Positions 62,341 to 64,000 of a stretch of 64,000 nucleotides of DNA are shown piece after piece. Source of the stretch: Acetonema longum DSM 6540 (GTDB taxonomy: Bacteria; Bacillota; Negativicutes; Sporomusales; Acetonemataceae); assembly GCF_000219125.1 (NCBI RefSeq), contig NZ_AFGF01000049.1, positions 62,001-126,000 of the forward strand, given 5' to 3'. The position numbers were made by a program, and so were the translations under genes. Under the pieces are notes generated by a model, which was not told the origin of the DNA, made no database searches, and was given only the letters and a program-made list of their open reading frames with translations. Positions within the stretch are counted from its first letter, which is position 1; the number at the start of each line of letters is the position of its first letter.

Positions 62341-62467
62341 GTCACACATCCTCCTTGGTTCCGTCGATAAGCATTCCGAACAAATCTTATAAATCTCCTT
62401 TGACGGACATGTGACAAAATCCTGCTCACAGGAATATCTTTAGGAAAATAATCCTATCAAATTGGTA

Positions 62468-62512
62468 AAAAAGCATCAAATGCAGAGAGTATTTCCCAAT
62501 TTATGCTTTTTG
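62468..62512 (-). terminator. Terminator of glnS
   Basis: The minus strand has AAAAAGCATAAAT paired with ATTTGATGCTTTTTT, just at the end of the glnS reading frame. Confidence 0.65.
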
Positions 62513-64000
62513 CTGCTCTTTGACCCATGAATCCTTCAATCCGACAATCCGGTTGAACACCAGCGCCCCCGGCTTAGAGTCGCGGCTGTCCAGGCAGAAA
62601 TATCCCTGCCGCAGGAACTGGAAGCGGTCGCTGACGGTCGCTTGGGCCAGGTTTTCTTCCACCATGCAGGTTGTGAGTTTTTCCATGGAGTTAGGGTTCA
62701 GGCGGGCTATAAAATCGGTCTGTTCGGTTTCTTCCGTTTTGTCATCCACCAGCAGATAGTCATAGAGACGAACTTCGGCGGCAATGGCGTGAGGGGCGGA
62801 AACCCAGTGAAGAGTCCCCTTTACCTTGCGGCCGGACTGGCTGCCGCCGCTTTTGGTTTCCGGGTCATAGGTGCAGTGCACTTCTGTCACCCGGCCGGAG
62901 GCGTCCTTAACTACGGATTCGCATTTGATGATATAGGCGTGCTTCAGGCGGACTTCCTGTCCGGGGGTCAGGCGGAAGAACTTTTTAGGCGGCACTTCCA
63001 TGAAATCTTCCTGTTCAATGTAGAGTTCCCGGCCAAAGGGCAGTTTGCGGGAGCCCATCTCCGGATGTTCCGGATGATTCTCCGCATCCAGCCATTCGGT
63101 CTGGCCGGCGGGGTAATTATCAATGACCACTTTTAAGGGGCGCAGCACCGCCATGACACGCCTGCCGCGGTTGTTCAGGTCCTCCCGGATGCAGTGCTCC
63201 AGCAGGGAAATATCCACCACGCTGTTGGCCTTGGCCACGCCGATGCGCTCGCAGAAATCCCGGACAGCCTCGGGCGTATAGCCCCGGCGGCGCAGGCCCG
63301 AGATAGTGGGCATGCGGGGATCGTCCCAGCTGCTGACCCGTCCCTGCTCCACCAGTTGACGCAAAAAGCGCTTGCTCATGATGGTGTTGGTCAGGTTCAG
63401 CCGGGCAAATTCGATCTGCTGGGAGCGGAAAATTCCCAGAGTCTCCAGCGTCCAGTCATAGAGGGGGCGGTGGTCTTCAAATTCCAGGGTGCAGATAGAG
63501 TGAGTAATATTTTCTATGGAATCGGATATGGGATGGGCATAATCATACATGGGATAGATGCACCATTCATTCCCGGTCCGGTGATGCTCGGATTTCATGA
63601 TCCGGTACAGAACAGGGTCTCGCATATTCAGATTGGGAGAAGCCATATCAATTTTGGCCCGCAGCACCCGGGCGCCGTCGGGGAATTCGCCGTTTTTCAT
63701 GCGGGTGAACAGATCGAGATTTTCTTCAATCGAACGGTTGCGGTAAGGACTCTCTTTTCCCGGCTCGGTAAGAGTCCCCCTGTACTCTCGCATTTCCTGG
63801 GGGGTCAGGTCGCAGACATAAGCCTTGCCCAGCTCAATCAGCTGCACGGCATATTCATAGATCTGAGGAAAATAGTCCGAAGCGTAGTGTCTGCGATCGC
63901 CCCAGTCAAAGCCCAGCCAGTGGACATCCTCCTGAATGGAATCGACATATTCCACGTCTTCCTTGGTGGGGTTGGTATCGTCAAACCGCAGGTTGCACAG
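62501..64000 (-). CDS. glnS: Glutaminyl-tRNA synthetase (5' end beyond the window)
   Basis: Class Ic aminoacyl-tRNA synthetase charging tRNA-Gln. The visible 499 codons start within [15 protein letters not shown] and include the active-site [30 protein letters not shown], the KMSKS-equivalent [11 protein letters not shown] and the C-terminal anticodon-binding beta-barrels. The N-terminal HIGH motif lies outside the window to the right. A dedicated GlnRS rather than the GatCAB route is a minority trait among Firmicutes. Confidence 0.95.
   Translation of the reverse strand: MCNLRFDDTNPTKEDVEYVDSIQEDVHWLGFDWGDRRHYASDYFPQIYEYAVQLIELGKAYVCDLTPQEMREYRGTLTEPGKESPYRNRSIEENLDLFTRMKNGEFPDGARVLRAKIDMASPNLNMRDPVLYRIMKSEHHRTGNEWCIYPMYDYAHPISDSIENITHSICTLEFEDHRPLYDWTLETLGIFRSQQIEFARLNLTNTIMSKRFLRQLVEQGRVSSWDDPRMPTISGLRRRGYTPEAVRDFCERIGVAKANSVVDISLLEHCIREDLNNRGRRVMAVLRPLKVVIDNYPAGQTEWLDAENHPEHPEMGSRKLPFGRELYIEQEDFMEVPPKKFFRLTPGQEVRLKHAYIIKCESVVKDASGRVTEVHCTYDPETKSGGSQSGRKVKGTLHWVSAPHAIAAEVRLYDYLLVDDKTEETEQTDFIARLNPNSMEKLTTCMVEENLAQATVSDRFQFLRQGYFCLDSRDSKPGALVFNRIVGLKDSWVKEQQKA

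Overview
The window looks like a chromosomal segment of a spore-forming, outer-membrane-bearing Firmicute (Negativicutes, Sporomusa-like). That is inferred from a small acid-soluble spore protein of the H type (15.1 kb) beside a complete RND/TolC-type envelope-spanning efflux system (18-24.5 kb), plus anaerobe-style ferredoxin, biotin and carboxylate-catabolism genes. No 16S rRNA gene is present, so the assignment is indirect.

0-11.8 kb: a minus-strand carboxylic-acid catabolic locus. It holds a CitMHS-type transporter, two closely similar aconitase-family hydratases, a third YbhJ-type hydratase, a PrpF-type isomerase, an RraA-type aldolase/decarboxylase, a D-2-hydroxyacid dehydrogenase and, cut by the left edge, a PrpR-type sigma-54 activator. 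Two well-formed -24/-12 promoters fit that activator. 12.0-12.5 kb: initiator Met, Gly and Leu tRNAs and one aberrant class II tRNA-like gene between two terminators.

12.6-32.8 kb: mostly metal (copper/silver) handling. There is an orphan sensor kinase with a His/Met-rich outer loop, an Icmt-like methyltransferase with a DUF2933 peptide, a PAS/sigma-54 activator, a CusCBA-type efflux operon ending in a His-bearing exported protein, a CopZ-like chaperone, a kinase/regulator pair, a His-rich protein plus ferredoxin, pyroglutamyl peptidase, and csoR-copA with a recognisable operator. A three-box direct repeat with the same geometry lies upstream of both the efflux operon and the methyltransferase gene, defining a probable shared regulon. 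32.8-43.2 kb: an AAA+/TPR/membrane fusion, a peptide-binding lipoprotein, two tandem biotin-synthase paralogues behind two BirA-like operators, a two-component system, a nitroreductase and small proteins.

43.5-60.2 kb: a complete type I-C CRISPR-Cas locus read on the minus strand (cas3-cas5c-cas8c-cas7-cas4-cas1-cas2, leader, about 68 repeats), and beyond it a second array of about 46 repeats with a related repeat, a duplicated leader and a fragment of cas2. Between cas3 and the second array is the most interesting spot. It contains a small DUF3892-like gene whose start region is matched exactly, 35 of 35 bases, by a spacer of the first array. It also contains, on the opposite strand, a solitary crRNA-like gene: promoter, unrelated stem-loop, exact 11-nt type I-C 5' handle, 35-nt pseudo-spacer and strong terminator. 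This resembles the CreR component of CRISPR-regulated toxin/regulatory modules, in a type I-C setting. 60.6-64 kb: a permease, a small membrane protein and glnS (cut by the right edge).
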